Source: Leucocoprinus leucothites (Eukaryota; Basidiomycota; Agaricomycetes; Agaricales; Agaricaceae). From it: a DNA stretch of 64,000 nt. The notes under the pieces were generated by a model that did no database searches, was not told the DNA's origin, and saw only the letters and a list, made by a program, of their open reading frames with translations. The DNA lies in the NCBI GenBank assembly GCA_013368445.1, contig JAACJO010000003.1:2480001-2544000 (forward strand), read 5' to 3'. Below are positions 31,799-42,048 of the stretch, one piece after another; positions within the stretch are counted from its first letter, which is position 1; each line of letters opens with the position of its first letter. The position numbers and the translations under genes are program-made.

Positions 31799-32432
31799 TC
31801 AAAGGGGTAGGACATATCCTGTAATACCCTCACGACTGTACCCCAAGTTCTGAACAGCATTGTTCCACTCGGCCTCGTTAGTGGTATAGAAGTGGTCGTT
31901 GACACCGGGGTGGTAGGCGCGGTAGAGCGGGATGGAGCCGCACACTTGGGTGGGATAGATATAGCCCGAGATGCCCTCGCGACTGTATCCCAAGTTGGCG
32001 ACAGCGTTGTTCCACTCAGCTTCGTTGGCCGTGTAGAAGTGATCATGAACCCCGGGCTGGTAGGCGCGGTACAAGGGGGTGGCTCCCCTTACGTTAGAAG
32101 GGAAGATGCGACCTGTAGCACCCTCTGCGCTGTAGCCCAAGTTTTGAACAGCGTTGGCCATTTCTCCGGCATTGGTAGTATAGAAGTGATCATGGACAGC
32201 GGAGTTGTAGGCACGGAGGAAGTTAACGGACTGCGATGCAGGTGCACATCTCTATTGTACAAAAGGTATGAGTGAGTGGCAATTTCTTCTAGAATTGCTA
32301 TGGGCGACTGACCGGTCCATTGCCTCCGTTATTGCCACCGCCGTTGCCGGGGGGGGAATAGGAGGTCTCGCCGGGGGCCGCGAGGGCAGCTGATGCGACG
32401 CAAAGAGCAACAAGAGATGAGATGAGCTGCAT
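31799..32432 (-). CDS. Secreted DUF5648 protein with Gly/Asn linker
   Basis: Exons 32313-32432 and 31799-32251 give 190 residues. The signal peptide is MQLISSLVALCVASAALA, followed by a short linker PGNGGGNNGGNGP that ends at the phase-0 intron. Three very regular repeats follow: FLRAYNSAVHDHFYTTNAGE, LYRAYQPGVHDHFYTANEAE and LYRAYHPGVNDHFYTTNEAE, with the turns GYSAEGATGRIFP, GYSREGISGYIYP and GYSREGITGYVLP. Repeats two and three are almost identical, also at the DNA level (both encode EAEWNNAVxNLGYSREGI), which suggests recent internal duplication or conversion. The Gly/Asn linker is a short version of the one at 39118-39240. A TATA box lies 68 bp upstream. Confidence 0.87.
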
Positions 32433-34863
32433 ATTGTGTTTTGCTTTGGTGCTGATGAGGATGGGTACTCTGCTGAAGAGTTGTTCTGGACTTGATGCAT
32501 TTATATACCAGAGCTCCGCATGTCTGGGGAGTTTCCGAGCTTTGTCAATCACCCTACAAGCTGCAGGTGACAATTGAGATCTTGGCAACCTCCTGCCTTC
32601 TGGTGCGCTTCGCGCTCCCATCAAGAAAATGTCAAAAAAAGCTCTTCATGGCGGCTTCTAGTGCAATATCACACTTCCTTGATTGAGTATAAAGGCGTTC
32701 AATGAAGGTACTAGTGGTTCCTGTATCCCGTAAGGGCGCTCTGACTAGCGAGCGCTTTAAAGGCTATTCAAAAGCTATATTGAATACTCCGCAGCGGAAA
32801 TGGACTGAGCAGGACTCACCATAGCTTGCCTAATGTCCAAGTTTTACGCCTCATCATTCGAGTAGGTAGGACAGGTAAATCAGAATCAACAAAAATAACC
32901 TGTTAAGCTTTGAATTTGACGAATTTGACAAGCTTGAAACTTGACGTCTGATGGTGATCGGGGTCTAAAGTATCTTGGCGGCAAGTGTTGGGTTCCGTGG
33001 CTTTGTCCACCCTCGCGAAGCGCCGTCTGAGTGATGAATTTACCACCACAACGTCCGTGCAGGATCACCGTTGACGTCGGGCTTCTAGCATTCAATTAGA
33101 TGCGGAAAGAAAACGGCTACCGCCCAGTTGTTATTCATGCTTATTGCACAAGACGTACATTATGTCGGCATTCCATGAATGTCTGAACAACGTTGAGAGA
33201 ACGTGGGTGCGAAGATAACGAGAAAGCCCTCGCATCACCACATTTGCCGTTCAACGATATGTACAACAAACGAATCTGAAACAGCAACAGTCAATCTCCG
33301 GTTGAAATGCTTGTGTCCTGAGGACCCCGGTTTTCGGTTTGCGTGGAGTCCATAGTCTGGTCCGTGGACGAAATATTTCTTTCGTGTGTAGAATTACCCC
33401 TTCAGTTCCTAGAAAGGGTCTGAGGACGCGACGAGTACACTAAGCAGAGCCATACCAGGATCAGAGGCGTTGGCTTGCAGTCCTAAAGAATTTCAAAAGA
33501 GGAAGTGGACATTGACAGCTACCGGCATCTGTCTCAGCTCCACAAAGACCGGGAAATATGTCCTCAAAAGTAGCGAGAAGTTCACTTCGGCCAATGAGTA
33601 AAATAAAAGGTGATCAGATCAAGAACGGAGGCTGTAAGACGATGAACTGGATGACCGAAAGGTTGGGATAGCCCTGATCATTGTCAGATTCTAGCCTGGA
33701 AATCAACTCCTCTGATTATGCGTAGAATGATTGAAGTGATATTAGAGAATCGGAATGCCCGCCCGCGGCACCGCCCAGAGTGCTCGGTGACAACCCATCC
33801 CAGGACCGACCGTTGATGACGCTAGAAGCAAGAGCTTCTGAAGAAAGAGAGGCCGTAATATTGTAATGGGGTAGTGCCACGAGAGGAGAAAGGGTGGACA
33901 AAACACTTGGGAAGTCTTCGAAAAAATGCTTGGTATGCGGGGACTGTACAAGAGGTAAGAAGATCCCGAGCGGGGAAGAAGAACGAGTCAGGCACCTTCA
34001 AGCTCATATCCATAACATGACACCTTGAGCTAAATGTTCTTGAAAATGGCAGTCACACGAGATGGAGTGGCCGTTGGAACGGTCCGAGTGCGTCCTTGAT
34101 ACTGTGCACCAACCAGCATGGACATAGGTACAGCGTCTTGAAACCGCTGCCCCATATGATCGAGGTCGTGGTGAGCAAACATCGGTGCATTCTTTCGAAA
34201 ACAGATAGGTTAGCAGGGGGTTTTGACGGAGCAATGGGCTGCGGCAAGGCTTGTAGCGTCGATCTACAGTCTAAGATGCGTCGCGCCGCTTCCGCGAATG
34301 GCCCTTGTCGCTGGCTGGGCTGAATTTGAACGGTCCATAACGCTCTAAGGTCGGTTCATGCTATTCCAATCAAAGGAGTGAATTTAGGACTGACATAGAA
34401 GGATGCACTGCAATGATCCGTGGCTGGCACGTCGAGTCACCTCACCTGATCAGAGTGACGTTACCAATGCAACGGCACTCATCCAATCTTGGCGTCTTTC
34501 TTCGAAAACTATGACTTTCTTATCTTAGTCCCAACTATGTTCTTCGTCTCTTACCGCGGTGCCCGTGGTATGACGAGAAATGATTAATTTTGTTACATAC
34601 ATGGTCGCAGAACTCACCGTGGCGAATTTTCCAGCTTGGTCCCAGGCTTGCCGATGACTCCGGGAACCCATCTCATTCAATTAACCTGTTTCGAGCCTAT
34701 GCAATCAAACATATCATACCTCTTGATTAAAATCATTGGCTTCCGTGTCGGATCAGGTGGGCGTTCATGGGATTATCAGGCTCCTCATTACAAAGTAGAT
34801 GTTGGGAAGAGGTGTTTGGGATAGAAACCAGAACAAGGCTTCGCTTTACCAACTTCCCCCAGA
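32433..34863. other. Long intergenic stretch
   Basis: 2.4 kb. A TATA box at 32500-32507 serves the gene to the left. On the minus strand at 33716-34247 there are several overlapping ORFs of 60-76 residues with no family motif or sensible splicing. I support no gene here. Confidence 0.45.
32500..32507 (-). promoter_or_regulatory. TATA box of fourth DUF5648 gene
   Basis: TATATAAA on the minus strand, 68 bp before the ATG at 32432. Confidence 0.6.
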
Positions 34864-35714
34864 ATGTGCTCGAAACTCTCGCACTTGAAGCTGGTAGTCT
34901 GCTTCCTGCTCACTGCACTGGTCCTAGCAGCAAATACCTCATCTACAGAATTAGGAGCGCGGCTGCAGAACTGCCCATCGGTTGTAAGCCTGGAGTATGT
35001 CTCAGCCTCTCGTCACAATTTATGATGAGATACTGACAGGTGACTAGTTGCTTCGTGGATGACGAAGTCCAGACTCCTGTGCGCTGCGTATGCACAACAG
35101 CATGCCTTTCTAAGCCACCTGAAGAGTCACAGATGCACACGGCAGACAATGAATGCTCTGACGGGTATTCATGTTTATTTAACTCGATCCCATCCCTCGA
35201 GCTCGCTTTGGATGCAGGTGTCAACCAGCTGCTCCGCCTAGCTGTATTCATCGGAAGTGTCTACCTGATCGCTCAACCGCTCGTTTTTTTCTTCGCTGAA
35301 AGCGGCTTGCAAGTGCTCCGCTTGGTTACAACATTCTTCACCACAATCCTCCCCCCATTCATTGTGATGGTTGGAGCCGCTTCCGCAACAGGATTCCTCC
35401 TCTCAATTCATCTCCTCAACGTCGTCATAAGGGCGACCTTTCTCCTGACCTTCCGTTTTCTCGTTCTAGTCTTCGTTGTAGCTGGTCTTCTTGTCCGGTT
35501 TCTTGCAGCTATTCTGGCTGTAACTACAATCCTGGGTTTAACGTCGCATGTCCTCCACATTGTCCGACACGCTCTCGCGTCAAAACTCCTAGATTATTTA
35601 CCTCACTCGTCATTAAACGATCAATTTTCGGCCGAGGTACCTGAAGGAAGTCACTCGAGCAACGGTGGGCAGCTTAAGAAGACCCATGTTCAGACGTCGC
35701 TGATTTTGGTTTAG
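34864..35714 (+). CDS. Membrane protein with cysteine-rich luminal head
   Basis: Exons 34864-34983 and 35040-35714 give 264 residues. The signal peptide (KLVVCFLLTALVLAA) is read in a different frame from the longest ORF and is recovered only by the intron. The head (about 25-90) has cysteines at QNCPSV, TSCFVDDE, VRCVCTTACL, NECSDG and YSCLF. Four hydrophobic segments follow: LLRLAVFIGSVYLIAQPLVF, FFTTILPPFIVMVGAASATG, ATFLLTFRFLVLVFVVAGLL and ILAVTTILGLTSHVLHIV. The tail is hydrophilic. The layout suggests a plasma-membrane or secretory-pathway protein with a disulphide-bonded outside domain. Not recognised. Confidence 0.65.
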
Positions 35715-36802
35715 CTCCGTGAACTATCCATTAAGAAAGAGGCGATGAAGTTTTCGAGTGTGTACTTAATGTACTCCAGGCATCATATTTCTTAGTATCG
35801 GTAGTTGCAAACTGTATATGTAGTAGTCGCTCTCGTTTTGGGGGTTTTACTTGAACTGAGGCTAACTTGCGAGCTTGTGGTCTCGGTCAGGTCCGAGAGC
35901 TGATGGACTCTGGCTCAAACTCCGATTCATGACATTTGTTGTTCTCCACCCTTCCAAGCCTAACGTCCATAGTAAATACATATTCCGCAGCGCTCACAGT
36001 GGAACAAAACTGCCGAGGCCAATTCTATTCTACTCCTTCCACCCAGTAAACTCCATTGAACAATCTCGCTCGATCGTGACTCCCGTTCTTCGATTCGTTC
36101 TGATATTTTCCCATCCGAACAGATACTTTTTCTGGAACTAGCACTTGGTCCTACATCTATGAAAGAGGATGCCGGGCGTATGAGAAGATATATGTGTTTT
36201 GTTATTCCACGTCAGCGCATGGTCAGCTTGTGAAACACCGAAGGCCACCCTGTGCCTGTATCTGTAATTTGGGTGAGTAATCGCTCAGGATTGACGAATC
36301 AAGGAATACTTAGGTCGGCCTGGAATGGGATGCATGAGAGGGCTTCTCTTTACTCTGTTTGCACCGTTTGAGGGTCGTCTACTCAGGCCCCACATCCGAA
36401 AAAGTTCTGGAAGATCGAGAAGGACAGCCACTCCAAATATTGACCACCGGTGTAATTTACCTGGAGGTGAACAACGTGTTTCGCAACTCTTCTGAAATTC
36501 ACGTTATTTATTGTGCCGAAGCCAGGTGTTCTGCCGTGTGTCCCACAAGGACAGATGCTCCCCTTTGACTGACGGCAGGACAGACTCACCAATTCCAGCA
36601 CCTCCATCTCGATCCAAGGACTAAACTCTCACTCGGCCTCGTTCAGAAACAGACAAAACATCCTGGGGGAGGGGAACTGAACCGCTTATTCAGAAGCTTC
36701 GTGAAATCTCAGGATATAACTGTTCCATAGATATCAGAGCTTACCCAAGAATTTATATAAAGCCAAGTGGAGGCAGGAACTGGAGTCAACCTTCTGCTGA
36801 CC
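35715..36802. other. Intergenic
   Basis: 1.1 kb with no supported gene. The TATA box of the small secreted gene is at 36754. Confidence 0.45.
36754..36761 (+). promoter_or_regulatory. TATA box of small secreted protein gene
   Basis: TATATAAA, 49 bp upstream of ATG 36803. Confidence 0.6.
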
Positions 36803-37049
36803 ATGCATTTCAAAGTCTTCTTCGTCCTCTTGTCCTTCGCCCTCGCTGCTCTTGCAGATAGCCCCTCTACAGCTAACAGAGTTCCAAAAAAAGTGGTGTA
36901 TGTTTCGCTCGAGCTTTTCAGTAGCCTTAGTGCTGTGAAACTGATTTTGAGCAATAAGGTGTCCTGTAGAGCCCGGAGGTCCTCCTTTGCAGTGCAACTG
37001 CAAGCCGAAACACGAATGTGAATCAGATGAACCTATTCTCCGTTGGTAG
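36803..37049 (+). CDS. Small secreted cysteine-containing protein (61 residues)
   Basis: Exons 36803-36897 and 36959-37049. A clean signal peptide, MHFKVFFVLLSFALAALA, is followed by a short linker and a compact tail CPVEPGGPPLQCNCKPKHEC that ends SDEPILRW; four cysteines are in the mature part. The intron (GTATGT...AATAAG, 61 bp) is phase 2, like the first intron of the large cysteine-repeat gene at 38322. That gene also starts with a signal peptide, a Pro/Lys/Val linker, a phase-2 GTATGT donor and then CDC motifs. The two may share an ancestral head. It looks like a small secreted protein of the effector or wall type; no family is recognised. The 61-bp intron and the TATA box support it. 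Confidence 0.6.
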
Positions 37050-38321
37050 GTTTTAGATGTATTCGCCCGTTTCTCGTGGCTGAAATTGCTTCGCCCTTTT
37101 GTAAAGAACAATTCCGACACGGATCGTAGTCTTTTGTGTATTAGCCGAATGCAATGTCCCGATATTCTGAATGTAGTGGTTTACTAGCGAAACAATGTTA
37201 AACTTGATTTTGCGGATAGTCGTTCAGAAAAAGAATGCAAAGGATATGTTGATTTCGCCCAGGGCCCTCCCTGACAGGGAGCAACGTTTTCCAATGACGG
37301 TGTTATAGGAGTCCCGGGAAGCGATGCAGAACCTGGTTTTACTACGAACCATTTTGAGACTAAATGAGATCCGGAGAAGTAATTGGAAGACGAGCATGGC
37401 GCCAAATACAGATACGAGCCAGCTGATGCCAGGAGTCTTGTTCTGCCATGGATCAACAAAGTCATCGCGCGGTCGGTGCATTTCCGTATGTGAATCGGAA
37501 GCAAAGTGCTGATGAACTTCGACAGCTCGATCCACTCGAATAATATCTCATGACTCGCAGGGAGTCGACTAGAATAGCTTGTTCTCAAGTCGGGCTCAGA
37601 GAAACCATCGAGAGATTCTTCCGACTCGGCGGACGTGGAGGAATGGAACATAATAAAATAAAAACAGCGGTCATAGGGCTGCGCAGAGCTTCAGTTGGTG
37701 AACTGTAGATGCCAGTGGACACATATTCTGATATCTAGGACCAACCGACGCCTTATCGCCATAGTTTCGTGCTGTAGGTTCTCATGTGCCCGATCATTCT
37801 GTGTTTTATTCATCGATCTTCAGTGTCGGATATGGATTTTGTTCTTGTAAACTCTTGGGCGAGCCCTGCAAGCAGGAAATGAGTGACCCCAGAATAGTTG
37901 CCAAATCAGGCATATTTGAATGGGTTTGATATCGCGTGTCATTACTTGCGACACATGTTCAGGATTTATTGAATGCGTTCATGATACCTGGGAGTTACTT
38001 GAAGCAGCAAGATCTCCGGCGATATGATATGCCCAAGTCGTGGCTTCCCGAGAAAAAAGAAGTTGGAGAACGATGATTGAAAATTCTGGGTGCCGACATA
38101 TAGACATCATGATGGGCTGATGCGCTATTGAACAGACAGCGCCTTGCCGAGCATTCCGAGAAATAATCAAATTCTTTGCTGTGCAAGTTCGGGCACTGTG
38201 AGGAATAAATCGCGTTTCGAATATCCCTGTGTCGAAGGTCGGAATCCAAAGACGTTCGAGATGCCTATAAAAGAGAGAGAAATCATTCCTGTTCAGCCAA
38301 CAAACTCTCATTCGCAGTGAA
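37050..38321. other. Intergenic
   Basis: 1.27 kb. The minus-strand ORFs at 37184-37651 overlap in two frames; one has a hydrophobic segment but no start context or intron that joins them. I support no gene. A TATA box for the next gene is at 38266. Confidence 0.45.
38266..38273 (+). promoter_or_regulatory. TATA box of cysteine-repeat DUF5648 gene
   Basis: TATAAAAG, 56 bp upstream of ATG 38322. Confidence 0.65.
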
Positions 38322-39777
38322 ATGCGTCTACTTCACTCTCTTTTCGCCCTCTGCTTAGCCTCTGCTGCGATTGCAGCGACTGCTGAGCAAGCTCCCTTGC
38401 AGACACCCGCCCCGAGCAAGGTCCATGTATCCATGGAGTATGTCGTCGACTTTGCAAATCTTGTTGCATTACTGAGACTCTTGTAGCTGTTACACGGACT
38501 ACGGGGATACAATCTTGCGCTGCGACTGTACTCCTTGCAAGCCCTGCGATTGCAAGGATCCTGACTGTCGTGACCCCAAATGCGACAAACCGGAGTGCGA
38601 TTGTAAGGACCCCAGGTGCAAGGATCCCAAGTGCGCCAAGTGCGACTGCAAGGATTCTGATTGCAAGGATCCGCATTGCCCACCTAAATGCAACTGCGAT
38701 GATCCTAACTGCCACGATCCGCGATGCCCATGGTGTGACTGCGACGACCCCGACTGTGACGATTCCGCTTGCCCGCCGAAATGTGACTGCAAGGATCCCA
38801 AGTGCAAGGATCCCAAATGCCCGCCCAAGTGTGACTGCGACGATCCCAAGTGCAAGGATCCTAGGTGCCCGCCTAAGTGCGACTGTAAAGATCCCAAGTG
38901 CAAGGATCCCAAGTGCGCCAAATGTGATTGCAAGGATCCTAAATGCGATGATCCGCACTGTCCACCCAAGTGCGATTGTAGTGATCCCAAGTGTGATGAT
39001 CCCAGCTGCGAGAGGCGCTGCAAGTGTCCTCCTTGCGAACCGTGCACCAAGCCTGAGCCCGCCACCGTCACCGTGACCAAGACTGTCTGGCCCAATCACT
39101 GCCCGACAGGCACTCCCAACAACGGAAACGGCAATGGAAATGGAAATGGGAACGGGAACGGGAACGGAAATGGAAATGGAAATGGGAAAGGAAATGGAAA
39201 TGGGGACGAAAATGGAAATGGAAACGGAAACGGAAACGAAGGCGTAAGTATCTAATAATTGTTCAAACACGATCAAGAAGTCATATACTCACATACAACA
39301 CTCACTATCTAGGGATGCACACCCCCAAACGAATCCACCCCACTTTATCGCATGTTGGGCGCAGTATTCAGGGACCACTACTACACCACCAGCGTTGCGG
39401 AGGTCCAATTCGCTGGCCAACACGGATTCGCCGCGGACGGTACTATTCCCGGTCGTGTTTTCCTCAACCCAGTTCCCGGTACCATCCCTCTCTACCGGTG
39501 CTTCTTCCCCGCCCCCGCCTTAGACCACTTCTACACCGCCAACAAGGCCGAGTTTAACAAGGCCGAGTCAAATGGATGTTCGCCTCTCGACCCGGCTGAT
39601 GGAATTATTGGGCACTTATATCAGAAGAGGATTTGTGGTTCTATTCCCCTGTATAGGATGTATAACGAGGTGGTTCACGACCACTTCTATACCTCCAACA
39701 AGGAGGAGCGGGATATTGCGATCAACACTTTGGGATACAAGGGCGAGGGTGTTGTTGGCTATGTCTTGCCGTATTGA
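38322..39777 (+). CDS. Secreted cysteine-repeat, Gly-Asn linker, DUF5648 fusion protein
   Basis: Exons 38322-38437, 38487-39243 and 39313-39777 give 445 residues. The signal peptide is LLHSLFALCLASAAIAA. Residues 59-216 are ten units of 15-17 residues built on CDCKDPKCKDPKCPPK, each with four cysteines in C-x-C-(4)-C-(4)-C spacing; counting the flanks, about 49 cysteines. Residues 218-249 include TVTVTKTVW. Residues 250-290 are a Gly-Asn repeat. The last exon holds three DUF5648 repeats (LYRMLGAVFRDHYYTTSVAE, LYRCFFPAPALDHFYTANKA, LYRMYNEVVHDHFYTSNKEE). The dense Cys/Asp/Lys pattern could bind metal ions like a metallothionein or form a disulphide rod; the sequence cannot decide. Each architectural boundary on the C-terminal side coincides with an intron. 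I know of no described protein with this order. Confidence 0.88.
38545..39018 (+). repeat. Ten cysteine-rich coding repeats
   Basis: Units of 45-51 nt encode C-x-C-x-D-P-x-C-x-D-P-x-C plus two to four linker residues, usually PPK or AK. Codon choice (TGC/TGT, AAG, GAT/GAC) varies between units, so they are not all recent copies. 474 nt, exactly 158 codons. Confidence 0.92.
39118..39240 (+). repeat. Gly-Asn hexanucleotide repeat
   Basis: About twenty AAYGGN units encode alternating Asn-Gly, interrupted once by Gly-Lys and once by Asp-Glu. Likely unstable in length between strains. Confidence 0.9.
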
Positions 39778-40032
39778 AACGGTGGGATCATTTGATAAGC
39801 AGTCGAATCCCTGAAATATCGAGTAACAACTTGTTCCTTTCTTTCTTTTCCGATTCTTCGGACTTGTTGATAAATATCCTGAAATTACCCTGTAAATATG
39901 TCCGTGTATCATCTCTAGTGGCGTCTTGAATATGATTGACAAAGTCAGGAAAAACCTGGCAAAATCGTATTTCCAGAAAAAAAAATCAATAAGCGAGAGC
40001 ATATATACACTCGTGCACCAAAGAAGAAAACA

Positions 40033-41590
40033 TCACTTGCTACGTGCAGCCATCCGCTTTGACTTTCCTGGTCTCTGCTGCTTCTTTCCACCTTTGTGTC
40101 CACTTCCTGCTCCTGCTCCGCCTTTGCCTTTCTTTCCTCTTCCAGCGCCAGAACCGAAATCATCTGTCGAATTCCTCGTGTTCTGTTTTGATCTCCGACC
40201 TCCACCACCGAAGCCGAATTTCTTATCGCGAGCGTTGCGAGGCATACGAGCCTTTTTGTTGGGGCCTTCGGAAGGCTTGCTGCGTTTAGAAGGACGATCT
40301 GAGATGGCGTCTTCGACCGCGACATCAAAGTCGTTACCGTTCCCTTGAGCGTTGTCGAGCATGTCTTTCCGCTCTGTAGAAAAAAAGCGAAGCACGTTAG
40401 AGGATGATTCAGATGATGTTACGAAAACCCACTTCGTTTGAGGTTTTTCAACCGTTCGTCCATCTCCTTCTTCGACCTCTCCCTCTCCTTAAGCTTCTCA
40501 ATCTGCACCTGCTTTCCAAACTTCTTTCCTTCCCGTTCTTTTCGTTTCTCCTCGCTCTTTTTGATCGACGCACTCTCGTTAAGTAGGCGCTGACGAATTC
40601 GTTCCATGTGAGCATCTGATTTCAACATTTCGGCGAAATAATCAGATGGGCGAGTGAAGGGGAAATTGTGTTTTGAGGCGAGAGTGCGAGCGGTTTGAGC
40701 ACCGTGGAGTGCTTGCTTGTAGCTAGGAAGTGCAAGGATGAAATCAGTCGTCGGACAGGAGAGACAATGATAAAAAGGAGACGGACAATGCAAGTTCACG
40801 ATTGAGATCGTCGTCGACGTCGACTTCAGTTTTTTCGGGGTATGTGACGGTTAGAGTTTCAGTCCAAGGTAATGAGGGATCGAGTTGGATAGTCCGGCGA
40901 ATACGCTCAAGTGCGACCTGTTTAGAAATGAAGTGAGTAGATTGTATCTCTTAAAGGCCCGATCCCACGCACCTGGTTGTTGATTTCAAGTTTTTGTTTT
41001 GGTACGGCGTCGTCGTCTACTGACTCGACTTCGTCAAGCGGAATCGCGTCGTCGTTCTCCTCTGCCGCCTCATCTTCCTGCTCGTTAATGACCAAGTCAT
41101 CTTCTTCATCACTCTCACGCTCCCCTTCATCATCGTCGTCGTCCACCTCGCCAGGAACCTCTTCACCCTCTTCGCCGGCCTCTTCGTCGCTTTCACTCTC
41201 CTCATCATCCTCATCTCCAACCAAACCCTCCAACTGCACACGATCAAAATCATCTAGTCCCTCATCTCCTAGCAGTTTCATAAGTCTTTCCATACCCTCC
41301 TCGTCTACACCTTCATCCTCACTATCTTCTTCCTCATCTTTATCGTTTCCACTCTCTTCTCCATCTTCACCAAGTTCATCACCAGAATCCTCTTCTACTA
41401 TTTCCTCGTCTTCCTCATCCTCGCCTCCCGAGGATTCGACTGGTGGTGCTGGTTCTTTAATGACAGCCAGAGCAGATTTCGTATTTTCTTTCTTTTTGCC
41501 CTTGTCTTTGTTTTTGGGGAGAGATTGGGTTTGAGGGTTTGATGTTGGCGCTGGAGGCGCAGCAGCTTTTTGTTTCCGTGATTTAGCCAT
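40033..41590 (-). CDS. EBP2: rRNA-processing protein EBP2
   Basis: Nucleolar protein needed for 27S pre-rRNA processing and 60S subunit assembly. Exons 40973-41590, 40787-40917, 40433-40722 and 40033-40373 give 459 residues. The N-terminal 200 residues are a basic start followed by long Glu/Asp/Ser acidic tracts. The Ebp2 core begins INNQVALERIRRTIQLDPSL and continues WTETLTVTYPEKTEVDVDDD, ELAFYKQALHGAQTARTLAS and FPFTRPSDYFAEMLKSDAHM. Coiled KKFGKQVQIEKLKERERSKK follows. The C-terminus has NARDKKFGFGGGGRRSKQNT and a Gly/Lys-rich basic tail. Intron joins keep the frame throughout. Length is similar to other fungal Ebp2 proteins (about 400-460). Confidence 0.95.
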
Positions 41591-42048
41591 GGGAGTAAAT
41601 GTATGAAAGCGAGGGCGGTTATGAGTGCATAGGAATCTCAGTCTAAACTTGGGAATGTTCGGTGTTCTGAATTTTTGGGAGTTGGCTTTGGGATTCAATA
41701 GATACAAATATGAATCTGATGGGATTGATCTTCACTCTCAGGGAAGTTACCGCTTTGGGATCGCTTAATTAGGTGATGTCATTAACTGCGGACGCCGCAG
41801 TGAGACGAAGATGAACAGAAAGTGTTGTTCATCGTCGAGTACAAGGTGGGAGAGCGAGCCCTGCAGAATGTACAGATATTGATAAATACAAATATAAATC
41901 TCATCCGTTTGATGAATGATAAGGCGAGCGAAAATAGCATAAGTACATAGGTGATAACGTCCGAGACTCCGAGTGCTCATCACGCTACGGCATCCCTGGC
42001 GATTTATAGGATGCCCAGCGGGTATAGGAGGGTCCACTTGAACTAGGA
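41591..42048. other. Intergenic
   Basis: 458 bp holding the 5' side of EBP2 and the 3' side of the next gene. Nothing else is seen. Confidence 0.45.

Noticed and set aside
33716..34247. Several short minus-strand ORFs
   Set aside because: None exceeds 76 residues, no plausible splicing, no motif.
37184..37651. Overlapping minus-strand ORFs, one with a hydrophobic segment
   Set aside because: Two frames overlap with no intron that joins them, no signal peptide at the start and no family match; probably chance.
38308..39276. 322-codon minus-strand ORF rich in Ile/Val/Ser repeats
   Set aside because: It is the antisense of the cysteine and Gly-Asn coding repeats; repetitive GC-rich codons leave the other frames open. 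It has no start context or family motif.
40977..41534. 185-codon plus-strand poly-serine ORF
   Set aside because: Antisense shadow of the acidic Glu/Asp tracts of EBP2 (GAG/GAA/GAT read as Ser and Phe codons).
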